Shown: one piece after another, positions 38,901 through 51,641 of the stretch
How the letters are laid out: each line of letters begins with the position of its first letter
Position numbering within the stretch: the stretch's first letter is position 1
From: Micropterus salmoides
Taxonomy: Eukaryota; Chordata; Actinopteri; Centrarchiformes; Centrarchidae
Direction: 5' to 3'
Assembly (NCBI RefSeq): GCF_014851395.1
Contig: NW_024043372.1
Coordinates: forward strand, 19,142,977 to 19,206,976
DNA length: 64,000 bases
Program-made: the position numbers and the translations under genes
Notes under the pieces: model-generated
What the model saw: only the letters and a program-made list of their open reading frames with translations
What the model was told of the DNA's origin: nothing
The model's database searches: none

Positions 38901-39758
38901 TCGGTTTCATCAGGAAAGCTCTGTCTAACTGTAATCCCGTGCTTCAGCAGCTGGATTGGCTGAGACAATTAGAAATGATCTTCAGAAAAAACATTTCCCA
39001 GCTCTGCAGGTATGCCCACCAAGGCTATTGTATAAGTCTTTAACGTAAGATTGTGGGAAATGAAAAGTTTGACTATGTGAAAGACAAAAAGGCATTAGTT
39101 TGAAAGGATATGAGAGGTCATGCAGCTCATATTGCACACAGGAGGAATGGCATTAGTTTCTTTCTGCCTGAGCTGGTGTTGACTCTGTTAAAACATTCTC
39201 ATCATGGTTAATGTACACAATCCTGACCGCTTGTCCCCGCAGAGTCAGGACACTCACGCAGAGGCCAAGGGAATCAGAGGTCGGCTTGCCTTTATTTTGC
39301 TCTTCCATCAGAGCAAGCAGTTAATCTTTGCTCGGCCCCAGCTTATCTGTGCGCCTGCCACCCTAGCCCTGCCCAGGGAGAAAGGCATCCCACGCCTCAG
39401 CCCTCTCTCCTCCTCCTCTGCCTCCTCCTTCCCCTCGCCTTCCCCTCAGCTCAGTTCTCCTTGGCTGACTGGAGGAGGTGGCAGCAGATTGAATTATTCT
39501 CCCCGTTCCATTTCTCCCAAGTTTGCATTAATTTGCTGTGTGCTGTCACTTTTCTTCTGTTGTGTTTGTTTCTTAAGTGGAAGCCGTTCAGAGTCTGTCT
39601 CAGCTTGTTGCATCATCTCATATCAGTAGTGGCATTGGCCTGCAATCGTGGTTATGTAAAAAAAAAAGAACAAAAAGAAACAGGGCTTTTATTGGTGTTA
39701 GAGAACATTTGCAGAGGCAAATGCCCAGAGCCACCCTGGCGGCACTGGCGTACACATG
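35971..39758. other. Intron sequence, no recognised gene
   Basis: Contains a (GTCA)4 run at 38483-38498. The 141-residue open frame at 39204-39629 is serine/proline-rich with a pyrimidine-rich source and no domain. I see no bounded transposon. Confidence 0.5.
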
Positions 39759-39788
39759 GTGTGTGTGTGTGTGTGTGTGTGTGTGTGC
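39759..39788. repeat. TG microsatellite (15 units)
   Basis: Uninterrupted GT dinucleotides followed by gcacgc. Confidence 0.95.
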
Positions 39789-39849
39789 ACGCAACTCAGG
39801 GCTCCCACACATTAGATTGAGACGTTTCACAGACTTTAAAAGTTAGCTA

Positions 39850-40135
39850 CTAATGATTATTTTCATCATTAATTAATTAATCAATCTGTCAATTAATCAA
39901 GTAATTCAGTTGATAAAATGTCCCAAAGCAAGTGATGTCTTGCTTTGCCTGACCAATAGTCCATAATCAGATATTCAGCTCACAGTGGTATATCACAGAG
40001 AAAAGCACCAAATCTCCACATTCGAGAAGCTGGTACCAGATAATGTTTGACTTTTTTCCTTGAAACAATTAATCTATTATCAAATTGTTGACTGGATTAA
40101 CCAACTAATCATTTTTGATTCATTTTATCAACTTA
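39850..40135. repeat. Degenerate dispersed repeat with inverted ATTAAT-type ends
   Basis: The left side has attaattaattaatcaatc and cagttgataaaatgtc; the right side has aaacaattaatctattatca and gttgactggattaaccaac. The internal order (gatgtcttgctttg, gatattcagctcac, agagaaaagcaccaaa, cattcgagaagctgg) matches a repeat seen widely in teleosts. Its class is unknown to me. The ends are A/T-rich and loosely inverted. Confidence 0.5.
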
Positions 40136-42620
40136 TCCAGTGAAGAAGTAATAGTAAAATAAATTATATATATATATATCTAATTAACTGCAGTTATAAA
40201 ATAATAATAATATAAAAATGTATAATAATAATTATAAAAATAAAAATTAACTGCTGTTTCTCTGTGACTTTCCAAATCCATAAACTCTCAGAATTGTCAA
40301 AACCTCTTGGAACCTCATATACATGCACTGTTATTTATTTTTAATGAACTGTTAGCATGTTTTGGCAACTGAAAGACTTCTGCTAAAATGATCTTAGTCT
40401 CTTGTGTACTTTCCAGTCCTCAGGAGAAATTTTGAGTTCACACTGTGAAACTCTGGTTCACCTGCCTCGACTTTGCAGCCCGTTGCCCCCCCAACCTCCA
40501 TCCATGATTTCAACCCCACTGTCTTGAGCCTTGACAGCCTGTCAAAACATAATGACCTAACAATTTTCATGATTGGCAGGTGTTTTTCTTACAGGCCAAT
40601 GAGGTAAGGACTGGGAGATGTGGTTTGATGCCCGGTTACCTTGTTTCTTTGCTGACTGACAGGTGGCTCCCCAAACTACACAGAAAGGAGGCCTGTTTGT
40701 TTGTTTATCGCCCATTTAATTCATTCTGTGTTTGAGAAGCTATCCGCCAGCTGTCGGCTCATTCCAGGCGGTGACCAGGGGGATGGGACACTGCCTTCCT
40801 CTGCTGAATGAGTGACAGGGGAAATGTTGCAAAGGGAGAAGAAGGGAAGGGAAGATAGGAGTTTGCCTGAGGCAACGGCGGAGAGAGGAGGTGCTGGGGG
40901 GCGGCGGTGTTCTGCTTCAGAGAGACCGTTGAGGAGAATCTCAAATATTGACCTTGGAAAACCACCTCTATGATAATAATTATCTCACGTTGTCCCCCTC
41001 TCTTTCTCCCCCTCCTCCACTCTGTTGCCTGCTTTTACTGTCTCTCTCACTCTCCTCATGGCTCTCTCTCTCTTTTTCATGTGTGTCCTTTGCTCCTGTA
41101 ATCTTAGCGACCTCAGATAAAAGCAACCTGGCTCTTTTTCTTGTCTTTGATACATGCATTAATCCCTATCATTGATTACAAACTTACAAGCTCAGGTTCA
41201 GCTTATCACAATAAGCCTCTACCATTTGAACCCCACCCCCTCCCCACAACCCATACTGTACAGTTTATAATACTGAACAAAATACATTATTATACTCAAG
41301 GGTGTAGGCTGGCTTTCACAGGTGTGTGTAGGGGGGTGGGGGGGTGGTTACATTAAGTTCTTAGGTTAGGTTCTTCAGACCCCCCCAAAAACAGGGAAAA
41401 CCCCCCCAAAACAAACCTGCATTATGACACTGGTTATTGAGCTTTCCAAATAAAAGGTATTCTAATAAACTGAAATGCTGTGTTCATTGTGGTAATATAC
41501 TAATGTCAATTAAAAATCACATTTTGTTTTCGTTATGTAGCCTTTCTACTAAACATTGTCAGCTTCTTGGATGATAGCAATAATGGAGGTAGAGATGGAG
41601 GCTGATGGCCCTGCTATGAAATAATAAAACAAAATAAAGAAATTGACTGAATTGAAATGACTTGTGTTCTTAGCTTAGATCTGGACGATCTTATAATGCA
41701 AGACAATCTGCAAGAATTTGATGCCGTCTCCTTTTAAAAGGTGATTTTTGATAAGATGTCTTTTGAACACTGGCAGCTTTGGAGGAGGATCCATGATGTT
41801 GCTCCAGAATCATACTATGGTATAATACCAAGACAATACCAATTTTGTGCCTTTTGTAAAAGTTGTGATGCTAATCGCGGAGCTAGTATAGCGTTAACAT
41901 TGTTAATACCAGTGCGGCTAACTAAGGCCTAAGACTTTAGTTCAGATTATCTAAAAACACATTCATAGGAAAATGGAGCCTGTGGGCTTACGTACCTTTA
42001 TCTTCTTGACTCCTCTCTTCTTTGTGGGTCTTCTGTTGTCTTTTTACAAGTCCAGACAAATATGATCTTTTCTTGTCAGACATCAAGCCTGACTGACCCA
42101 GCATAACCAGTGATGTCACAGGGTCAGTCAGGGTCAGGAGTCACAGGTCACAGCTGATTTTCCATAGTATATAACTAAATTAAATAACCACTATGCTTAA
42201 TATGGTGTGTAATATAGAGAGCTGTCTTTCATTTTATTTTATTATTTTATATTTCTTTTTTCTGTGAATTTTTTCCACCACTAGCAAGCAGTGACTGTAG
42301 GGGGCCCTCTGCTGGCCATGGGGCCCTATGCCACCGCAAAGGTCGCTCAGTCAATAACGTCCGGCTGCACACTGTAGCAGTTTGTAATGATTGACTGTAG
42401 CCGCCGCACCTTTATGTATGGTCTGTCCTGCATGCGCATACGTATTCCCGCCCAATTTGTACCACGCAAGTGTGGACATGACAGAAGCCCGTGATTTAAA
42501 GAAGAACTTTATTTACAACATATTATATAAATACACAGGGACTTATTAGCATACAGACTGAACTGAAGTCTCTTGCTCAATTTGTTCTTGTTCCCACAAG
42601 CTAAATGTTAAAGTGATCAA
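40136..42620. other. Intron sequence, AT-rich patch and G/C tracts
   Basis: A TA/AAT-rich patch lies at about 40165-40255. A G-rich stretch (41328-41347) is followed within 60 bp by C-rich runs (41380-41408). The segment near 42295-42350 (ggggccctctgctgg, ggggccctatgc) may be a transposon remnant but cannot be bounded. Confidence 0.45.
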
Positions 42621-43541
42621 CAGGGTTGGGAGGATTACTTTAAAAATGTAATCCAGTACAATTGCTAATTACTTGTTAAAAAATGTTAGCAATGTAATCC
42701 AAGCACCACAAAATAAAAGCAATGTAACCTGATTACTTTTAGTTACTTTTGGATTACTTAAATACCAAATATGCAAATAAAGAAAATAGAGTATCAAAGA
42801 TGCCTTGTCTGCTCAGTGGATTTTTACAGAAACATACAATTATATGCAGTGGGTGATTAAAACTGCTCAGAAGATCATTGGTACCCATCTCCCAAGCATC
42901 ACTGATATTGGTGAGGTGCCTACGCAGAGCCCAAAGGATACTAAAGGACAGTACCCACCCAGCCACAGCCTGTTCACCCTGCTGCCTTCTGGGAAGAGAT
43001 ATAGAAGTTTCTGCTGCCACACCACAAGACTGCAGAGCAGCTTTTTCCTTTAAAGCTCTAATTCATCCTCAGCACTGCTATAGCAGAATTTCACTATGTT
43101 GACAAAATAAATCTACCTACCTACCTATAAAATCTCCCATTCCCATGAAATCAAAATCAATGTTTAAATGTTTTTATATGAAATGCCTTGCACTGGCCCT
43201 ATATGTCATAAGGAAGGATCTGGCCCATCAAAATATGACAAAAAATGTTGTTTTGTAGGTATTCTTGATGATATTTTAGAGTGTGTCATTTCTTGGAAAA
43301 TGATTTTAAAATGTTGATAGATAATTCTGGCTTTGTGTTTTTAGAGGAAACGCATAAATAGCAAATAGCCGTTCGCTTTCCATTTCATGGAAACTTGCTT
43401 AAAGTAATCCCAGTGTATAATCCCAGTTTTTACAAAATGTACCTGTAATCTGATTACGTCTTTATTTTCTGTACTGTAACGGAATACAGTTACTTTATTT
43501 TTGTATCCTGATTACGTAACGCCATGAACTCCCCAATCCTG
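42621..43541. mobile_element. hAT-like element hosting a LINE fragment, 921 bp
   Basis: The left end is CAGGGTTGGGAGGATTACTT; the reverse-complemented right end is CAGGATTGGGGAGTTCATGG. Sub-terminal sequences carry repeated attac and taatcc motifs, and gattacgtaacgcc lies near the right end. The flanks gtgatcaa and cgattcaa resemble a decayed 8-bp duplication. No transposase frame. The middle third is LINE-derived, so the original element was shorter. Confidence 0.65.
42798..43127 (+). mobile_element. LINE 3' fragment nested in the hAT-like element
   Basis: Two + frames together resemble the C-terminal tail of a fish LINE reverse-transcriptase ORF: KTAQKIIGTHLPSI and SHSLFTLLPSGKRYRSF in one frame, CLRRAQRILKDSTHP in another, so frameshifts are present. 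It ends in a gacaaaataaat sequence with ctac repeats (about 43107-43127), a plausible LINE terminus. It is a dead 5'-truncated copy. The limits are approximate. Confidence 0.6.
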
Positions 43542-44181
43542 CGATTCAAACATTGCCTAAGTAGTGCAATATTAATTGTTTTTTCATGTCAGTAGTACTA
43601 ATGACAAAAAATATCTCTATTAGCTTCCATTAATACTACATAAACATTTTTAAACTTAAACTCCAATCTTGATATGCATGTTACCACACCAGTGGAAGCT
43701 GGATATTAAAGGCTAGCAGTATCAACTGTCCCATTGCATGTTGTGCAATGCAGGCACAAATAGAAAACCAAAGACAACAATAGAACCAGCATGATTGGTG
43801 CATCTGTTTATTGAGGATGTCCACAAATACACAGAACAATAAAAAATGTGGGTAAGGATCTTAATAGAAATATATAACTTTGGACTAACTAATAAAATGC
43901 TTATGTTTAAAGATTATATGATCATTTAGATTAGATTTGTCCAAAAACATCATAAGTTCAACTTTTGCAACACTGAGCTGTGATTACCTACTTGTTGCTT
44001 CTGCTGCGCCATTACTTTACAGTTGTTATCGTCTTCTTCTTCAAATCCCGGCTTCTAGTCTGATGAACTTTGAGGCCACGCCCCCTGACCTACAGTCTGC
44101 AGCCGGACCCGTCTCCGCTTAGTGGCTCGGCCGGCTCTGCTACAACTACAAACCTCTAATCATCAGAGGGTAGGGTAGAAT

Positions 44182-44553
44182 GGTGCGTTCCATTTTAAGT
44201 GGGAAGTCAGAATTGCTCAGTTCGAAGTTGGAAATGTCAACGGGAACGCCCCCTTAAGAACATCACCAACGCTAACCTCAAAATTCAAGATGGCTGCTAC
44301 CAGAATCAACAGTAGTGAAAGCTGTAGTAATTTACTGTTAATTGCACTTCTGTCTTATTTGTGTCTCATTAAATCAGTCATACACACAGTTTATCCAACT
44401 TGTTTCTGTAGACATGTTGCTACGGTGTTATCAGCTGGTATTTCTAACAGGCATCAGTCTTGGTTTTCCGACTTAAATCTGGAACGCCGTCAACTCGGGT
44501 GTGACATTATTTCCAGCTCTGACCTCTGACGTTCGAGGTAAATGGAACGCACC
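44182..44553. mobile_element. Terminal-inverted-repeat element, 372 bp, possible AT target duplication
   Basis: Perfect inverted ends GGTGCGTTCCATTT (left) and the same in reverse complement at 44540-44553. Both ends are flanked by AT (44180-44181, 44554-44555), which would fit a superfamily with 2-bp duplications such as ISL2EU; this is inference. The short open frame inside has no domain. Confidence 0.7.
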
Positions 44554-44555
44554 AT

Positions 44556-47500
44556 ATGCTTCTTTGTAGCCTGAAAGGCGAAACACATGGCAAAGAAAGT
44601 CCAAAAAGCACTCGCTGCTGCTTGTAAAGTTTAATTGTTGTGAGCGCAGGAATAAGTAAAAGCAACCTCGATGAGCATATCAACATTTTTATCATCCTGC
44701 TCTCTTCTCACAACTGAAATATGGCAGCTAGACAGTAAGAAAACCCGTTTTTAGAGAGTAAATCAAACTGCGACTGTAAAGGTGTGGAATTGAGAAGGAC
44801 ATGCCCCCCATGCCCAGTGGAAATTAGACATGTGTACACACTCACCTATCCTATTTCCTACATATACCCTTCTTTGCTGTCCGATTACTGTAGATAAAAC
44901 TTTACCGTGTGTGCTGGAGCAGGAAAGCAGAGTTTAGTGTCTAAATAGTAGACGATAGAGAGTGCTGGTACACTTTGTCAGGTTTTATTGCAACAAAGCA
45001 GAAACGTAGCGTACATGTGTTGGAGTCCCTGACGTGAACAGCATAAATCCAAAACCGAAGAAACATCCAATATCCAACAGTAAAGTGAAACGCAGAGACA
45101 CGTAGGAACCCTCGACAAATGATGATGCCGCAACAAAGACTGAACCTAACTAAGGACAATATATAGGACGCACACCCACACGCAGGCAGGAAGATAATCA
45201 ACAGGTGTGAATTATTCGGGTAATCGAGGGCGAGATGGGGGTGAGGGTGAGGGTGAGACAGGAAAGAAAGTGAAACCAGACACAGACTGCTACAAAATAA
45301 AACAGGGAACAGGCAGACAAACACCAGAACGGTTATACCTCACTGTATGTTGGTGTTTCAGTGTAATGGTCCAATCTGGTGCTGATACTCTAATCATGGT
45401 CTGTGTGCATGATAATGACATATTTTAGAGGCATGGTCCTCACCCTGTTTATGAAACCTCGCTTGCTGCACTGCCATTTCAGATGACACAGTGGAGCTGC
45501 TTCTTAAAGGCGGCCATGGCAAAGAATGCTAAGTGAAGGCGGAGGAGTACATCTATTCATTTAAATTGGTGCTAATGGCAGACTATTTAAAAGTCAATTA
45601 ATTGCTAGGGGCCAAATGCACAGTGGCAGTTAATGCTGTCACAACGCTAAGTAGTAATTGGATGTGTTGATGGGATGTGCCTGCGTGTGCTGGTGTGTAT
45701 TCTTCATGTCTGAAACTGGGGGGCCACCTACTGTACCTCCCAAAAACTTCCATCTGTTGTCCGGTGAATATTTCTCGTAAAGCAGTGCATCATGGTGGGG
45801 CTGCCTGGATTCAATTTGTACTGTAGTTTGTGGAGATGCTTTCATTGCTTTGTTATAAAATGTTTGTTTGTAATTTCCCATAGCTTTCACTCTGTTTTCT
45901 TTAATTTGCACCATCATTTTTTCAGAAATCTGCTGTCAAATATCTTGCTTTTAACCCTTTTAGTTTTTCTCTGTTTGACATTACTCGCATCTCCATTCTC
46001 TCTCACCTTTTCATCCCCCTCTCTCACTTTATCATGCCACTGTGTACAGCAGAGAGAGGGAGAAGGCCTGAGATCGATGTTGGGCCTTCACACACAGAGA
46101 CCGGCAGCTGGCTGAATCAGAGTGATCGATCAGGCACAGAGCATTTGCTCTGCCAGACTGCTGGGCCTTTGTGGATGGAGATTATTTCTAAATTATTACA
46201 GGAGGCAGATGCTTGTCAGAAGATGCTCTCTGTCAAGGTTAGACTGCTTCAGTGCTGCCTTGCTCTCGCCTCCTCTCTCTCCCGCTCTGTCACGCTTTTC
46301 TTCATCTTCTTAAATTCGTCTACTTTCTCCTCCTTTTATCTTTCACCATTTCTTTCTCTCCTGCAAGGGTTTTTCTGTAATTTTACATATTCCTCATTGC
46401 TCTTTTATATTATGTAGCTGTCTTTCGTGCAGAGAGTTGTTTTCCTAACTGGAGATATAGTTGAGCACATTATTGGTGAGATAAAAGGTGCATGGTGTAT
46501 ACCAATGAGAAACTGAAAATGCCATCTGGTAAATTGACTTCATACACACAGACAGAACAGTAAACTCTTTGACCAATGTTGGTCTATAATGATATTGAAT
46601 ATACCAGCCGGCTGCTGTGTGTTTGAAGCTGTCTCGAAAATGAGTTTGTTCTTTCTGGAACGATTTAAATAAGGTATTTTCATTCTCTGCCCTTCAACGA
46701 TGCTTGAGTGCCTTGTCTTCTTATGTGGCTCTTTGTACTGGCTGAGTGCCGTGTGTGTGTGCTTCTGAGTTTGTACATGTGTGCATACATTTAAAATTGA
46801 TAATTTGAGTTTAGGACGTCTTGAATGTGTTTTCACCCTTGTTAGGATGATAAGACTTGGAAACGGCTTTGTACGCCCTGGGCTCTACCTCTTGTCGTCT
46901 CTTGTCATTTATCCTGAGCACTGCGTTATTCTTAAGGTCAGCATTAATTAGCTCAGTTCTTCTGTCTCACATTACTTATCACGGCCACTGTGGATGGAAG
47001 TGAATTCTCCATACAAATTAAAAAGAGCTTCTTCTAAGATTCATAAAAGATCACTTGCGTCATGGCATTTATGTATGTTGTGGCAGTTACCCTTGACGCT
47101 CTGTTTCTGAGTACTGCAACTGATCCCAGGGATATACAGTACGGAAGATGACAATAATTAAAATAATAATAGCGAACAACTTAATTCCATAAAATTAAAC
47201 AAATTAACTGACGTATAAGAAATTCCAGGGTACAGTCTGACCTTTATTTGTTTTATCCATGGTCAGGTGAACGCATCAATTTCATGCATCCAATGCAGGA
47301 ATTAAACAAGCGCGCCAGGGCATTTCATATCTATCTCACCTCAGCATGCATGAATGTGAATGAATGTATTGAATAAATTTGTCTCCTCCTCCGTCTTCAA
47401 GCGTCATTTAGCGTTTTGTGTCAGCCAGCATGGAGGACAGAGAGGGGGAAGTTGCCATGTTAGAAAAGCCTCCTGGATGGATTCGAACAAGGTTACATTG

Positions 47501-47947
47501 TGGTTACTTCATGTGTATCTTAGATCCAGTAGCTAACTTGGCACTTTAATTTTTTGGTAATTTATTGTCTGCATTTAACAGTGAGTGCTGCAGTGTGTAT
47601 TTGAAAAATTCTATCATCTTTTCTTTTTATGCAGTTTTTTTTTAAGCACAATTCAAATGTGCATTGAAACCATGTAACTTTTAATACAGCTGGAAGCAGG
47701 GGGAAACTGCTAGCTTTGATCTATCAAATGTGAAAAAGACTCTTTTCAAGTTGGACATATTTTCTATATGTCCAGTTTACATGTTTATCTTGTTAACAAG
47801 CAGGCAAGTCATCAGTACATCTGTATGTGAACTGGGTTGTGTTTCTGGCAAGTTACAACAATGTGCAGCCTCACTGAGTGATGACAGGACTTTTGGCATG
47901 TTGTGTAATTTTTCTGTGTCATCTTCATCGTCATTATCATCCGTAAT
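44556..47947. other. Intron sequence; part may be repeat-derived
   Basis: The stretch 44940-45330 (gtcaggttttattgcaac to tacaaaataaaacaggg) has the feel of a fish repeat but cannot be bounded. Around 46020-46400 the sequence is pyrimidine-rich. No gene recognised. Confidence 0.4.
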
Positions 47948-49970
47948 GCCAGAGCAGCGTACTACTCGTCATTAATAGAGGAAAATAGGAACAACCCCAG
48001 GTTTCTTTTCAGCACTGTAGCCAGGCTGACAGATAGTCACAGCTCTATTGAGCCAAGTATTCCCATAGCTCTCAGTAGTTACGACTTCATGAGCTTCTTT
48101 AATGATAAAATTCTAACTATTAGAAACAAAATTCACCAAGACCTGCCCTCAACTGGCACCAACTTATCTCTAAACTCAGGAACCTTAGAAACAGCTGTAG
48201 AACCAGATATATGTTTAGACTGTTTTGCTTCCCTCAATCTTTACCAACTAACTTCAATAATTTCTTCATCTAAACCATCACCCTGCCTCTTAGACCCCAT
48301 CCCGACTAGGTTGCTTAAAGATGTTTTACCCTTAGTCAGCACTTCTATACTAGATATGATCAATCTATCTCTATCAACAGGCTATGTACCACAGTACTTT
48401 AAAGTAGCTGTAATTAAACCTCTTCTGAAAAAGCCCAAACTTGATCCAGATGTTTTAGCCAACTATAGACCTATATCTAACCTTCCATTTCTCTCTAAGA
48501 TCCTGGAGAAAGCAGTTGCTAAACAGCTGTGTGACTTTCTACAGAGCAATAGTTTATTTGAGGATTTTCAGTCAGGATTTAGACCTCATCATAGCACAGA
48601 GACAGCACTGGTGAAAATTACTAATGACCTTCTCATTGCATGAGACAAAGGACTTGTCTCTGTACTGGTTTTATTAGATCTTAGTGCTGCATTTGATACC
48701 ATTGACCATCAGATCCTATTGCAGAGACTGGAACATTTCATTGGCATTAAAGGAACCGCTCTAAGCTGGTTTAAGTCCTATTTATCAGATCGATTTCAGT
48801 TTGTACATGTTAACGATGAATCCTCCATGCATGCCAAAGTTAGTCATGGAGTTCCACAAGGATCTGTCCTCGGACCAATCCTCTTCACTTTATATATGCT
48901 TCCTTTAGGCAATATTATCAGGAAATATTCCATAAACTTTCATTGTTAAGCCAGATGAAACTCATCAGTTAGCTAAACTTTAAATGTGCCTTCAGGATGT
49001 TAAAACCTGGATGACCTGTAATTTTCTAATGTTAAACTCAGATAAAATTGAAGTTATTGTTCTGGGGCCTAAGCATCTCCGTGACGCATTATCTAAAGAT
49101 ATAGTTTCCCTTGATGGCATCGCCCTGGCCTCCAGCACCACTGTGAGGAATCTTGGAGTTATCTTTGATCAGGACATGTCGTTTAAGTCTCACATTAAGC
49201 ACATTTCAAGGACCGCCTTTTTTCACCTATGTAATATTGCGAAAATCAGGGACATCCTGTCTAAAAATGATGCAGAAAAACTAGTCCATGCATTTGTTAC
49301 CTCTAGGCTGGATTACTGCAATTCCTTATTATCAGGCTGCTCGAAAAAGTCCATTAAGACTCTTCAGCTGATCCAGAATGCTGCAGCACGTGTTCTGACA
49401 GGAACCAGGAAAAGAGATCATATTTCTCCTGTTTTAGCTTCTCTGCATTGGCTTCCAGTAAAATCCAGAATAGAATTTAAAATCATTCTTCTTACCTACA
49501 AAGCTCTTAATGGTCAGGCACCATCTTATCTTAAAGAACTCATAGTACCTTACTACCCCACCAGAGCACTGCGCTCCCAGAATGTGGTTCCTAGAGTCTC
49601 CAAAAGTAGACTAGGAGCCAGAGCGTTCAGCTATCAAGCTCCTCTCCTGTGGAACCAGGTTCCAGTTTGGGTTCAGGAAGCAGACACCATCTCCACATTT
49701 AAGAGTAGGCTTAAGACCTTCCTCTTTGATAAAGCTTATAGTTAGGGCTGGCTCAGGTTAGTCCTGAACCATCCCTTAGTTATGCTGCTATAGGCCTAGA
49801 CTGCTGGGGGATTTCCCATGATGCACTGAGCTCCTCTCTCCTCTACTTTCTCTCCCTCTGTATGCAACCTCATCCCATTATTGCATGTTACTAACACAAC
49901 TTCTCCCCTTTCCGGTAGTTTTGTGCTTTCTCGTCCCTCTCCTCTCTCCTCCTATCACTTCTTTGCTGTG
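47948..49970 (+). mobile_element. LINE (L2/Rex-like), 5'- and 3'-truncated
   Basis: The coding part (see the pseudogene entry) is followed by a 3' untranslated stretch from 49746, including gctgctataggcctagactg and gatgcactgagctcc. It stops resembling this family near 49970 and lacks the GGCGCTATATAAAT terminus found at 20460-20480, so the 3' end is missing. The 5' end near 47948 is inside the ORF, so the endonuclease part is absent. No target duplication could be found because both ends are lost. Confidence 0.75.
47951..49745 (+). pseudogene. LINE reverse-transcriptase ORF, broken
   Basis: Encodes a non-LTR reverse transcriptase that would copy LINE RNA at a nicked target. Recognisable motifs in order: YYSSLIEENRNNPRF (from 47960), VIKPLLKKPKLDPDVLANYR (near 48410), NLPFLSKILEKAV, DFQSGFRPHHSTETAL, the motif-A block DLSAAFDTIDH (near 48680), HGVPQGSVLGP (near 48845), LNSDKIEVIVLGP, LGVIFDQDMSF and RLDYCNSLLSGC. 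Defects: an in-frame TGA at 48641-48643; then at 48946/48948 a deletion removes the expected YADD-type catalytic block just after NFHC and shifts the frame by +1; a TAA follows KL in the new frame. After that the frame is open to 49745, ending LFDKAYS. The copy cannot encode an active enzyme. Confidence 0.85.
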
Positions 49971-51621
49971 CAAGGCTTAATGACGTTAAAATTGATTTTC
50001 TCATTTTACTCTGGATAAGACGGAAAAAAGGGCTCTTCCTCAATATGTAGCAATCATGTTTACTATCTGTGTTAGTAACAAACATACGTGTGGTAAGGTG
50101 TAACTAACTCCAGGTGGTTCTCAGATGGTGCGTTGAAACCTCGATGATATCTCACCAATAACTGGGACTGGGAGGAGAGTTTAAAAAGGATTGAGCTATA
50201 ATTTTGCATACAGTTGTATCTTGGAATGGACCGCCAGATATAGTTTTACCAAATGTTTCTGAAACCTTTACACATTTTGTCACCTTTGCCATTTTTTCAC
50301 AACTTTTCCTTTTTTAATTCAGACGTGTATATTTTTATACATTGGCCCATTTTGAAGACCTTGCATTATGTTACCAACAGTTGCAGAACTGAATACTTAG
50401 CATCATCCCCATGTTGACTATTCGGATAATCATCTCTGAAATTGTTTTAAACTATTAAATTGGTTAACGTTTTAAGATTTGTGTTTCAACTCTGGCTAGG
50501 AGCAATGGTTTCAAATGTGTTGTGGTTATTGTTGAGACAGTTGAATAAGAATGAAGCCAGGGTCAAAACAATGAATTGGAGCCCAGCTGTATGTGCATCA
50601 AACACCGGCTAACAGCACTTTTTGTACCGTTACACTGCAATTTGGCTGAGGACCACAGTGATTTTTTAAAGCTAAGGTTAAACAGAATGGTGGGATTTGT
50701 TAGTAGGCAAAATTGTAATCTATTATTTACTGGTGTTCAGGCAGTGGTGGTTAAAATATAATTCATATAAAAAGCACTTGCCAAGCATAGACCACATAGC
50801 AATAAAGAGCAATTTGTCATAATTTCTAGGCAAGTAATAGATGATTTCATGGATAAGTTAAAGTCAGACTACACGTCTTTAAAATTAAACATATTAGTGT
50901 ATGACGTGATCCCTGTCTGTCATACCAGTTAGATCATCACTGAAAATGTCCTGGAAAAGTCCTGGAAAATGATCTCTTGAAAAGAGTGGGAATCCTGAGA
51001 CTGTATTAGGACAAGACACAGCAGAGTGATCAAACATTTACATTGTTAGCCAAATATTGTTAGCATTAACATATGAAACCATGCTAGCAAGCTAGTTATG
51101 TTCCACACAATAAAAACAGTTTTATTTGTTAGTCAAAAGACATATTGACATAAGTGACGGATAATTCCATCATACTGTATCTGCAGTCTGAAACTGATTA
51201 TAGAATAATATTGTTTTTGCTAATGGAAATCAAATGTTTGGATTGGATCTAAACTTGAATTCTTTATTGGACTGATAGAAGTCTGGATGACTGAAGCATG
51301 TCAAACATTTAGAAAATAACATTCACAAGAATTATAAAAGCGTGATTATTAGACATATTGGTATGCACTCTTTTTCCTATTCAAAGACAATGACGTGAAA
51401 GTTAATTCACTTAAACATTAAAAAGAAAAAATGATTATGAATTGTTGAATTGTTGGTGCATCCACATACTAAAAGACTAGTGACTAGTGATTACAGAAAC
51501 CTCATCACTGTACTCTTTCATATAGCTCCACGGTACATTGTAATTATTTAAATGCCAGAGTGCTTAGCTTCATTTCTCTCAAGTAAAAAAGATCTCCTAT
51601 AGGAAAGCTATACAATATGGT
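49971..51621. other. Intron sequence, no recognised gene
   Basis: A short passage near 50935-51000 (tcctggaaaa twice) resembles a low-copy dispersed repeat but is unbounded. The rest is AT-rich and featureless. Confidence 0.45.
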
Positions 51622-51641
51622 GGGGGGGGGGGGGGGGGGGG
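51622..51641 (+). repeat. Poly-G tract (20 G)
   Basis: Uninterrupted G run on the + strand followed by purine-rich sequence. Confidence 0.9.

Noticed and set aside
39204..39629. 141-residue open frame, the longest one outside the LINE
   Set aside because: Serine/proline-rich from pyrimidine-rich DNA, no domain, no splice or promoter context; probably chance.
44941..45324. 127-residue minus-strand open frame, hydrophobic
   Set aside because: Arises from a possible repeat-derived region; no signature of a known membrane protein.
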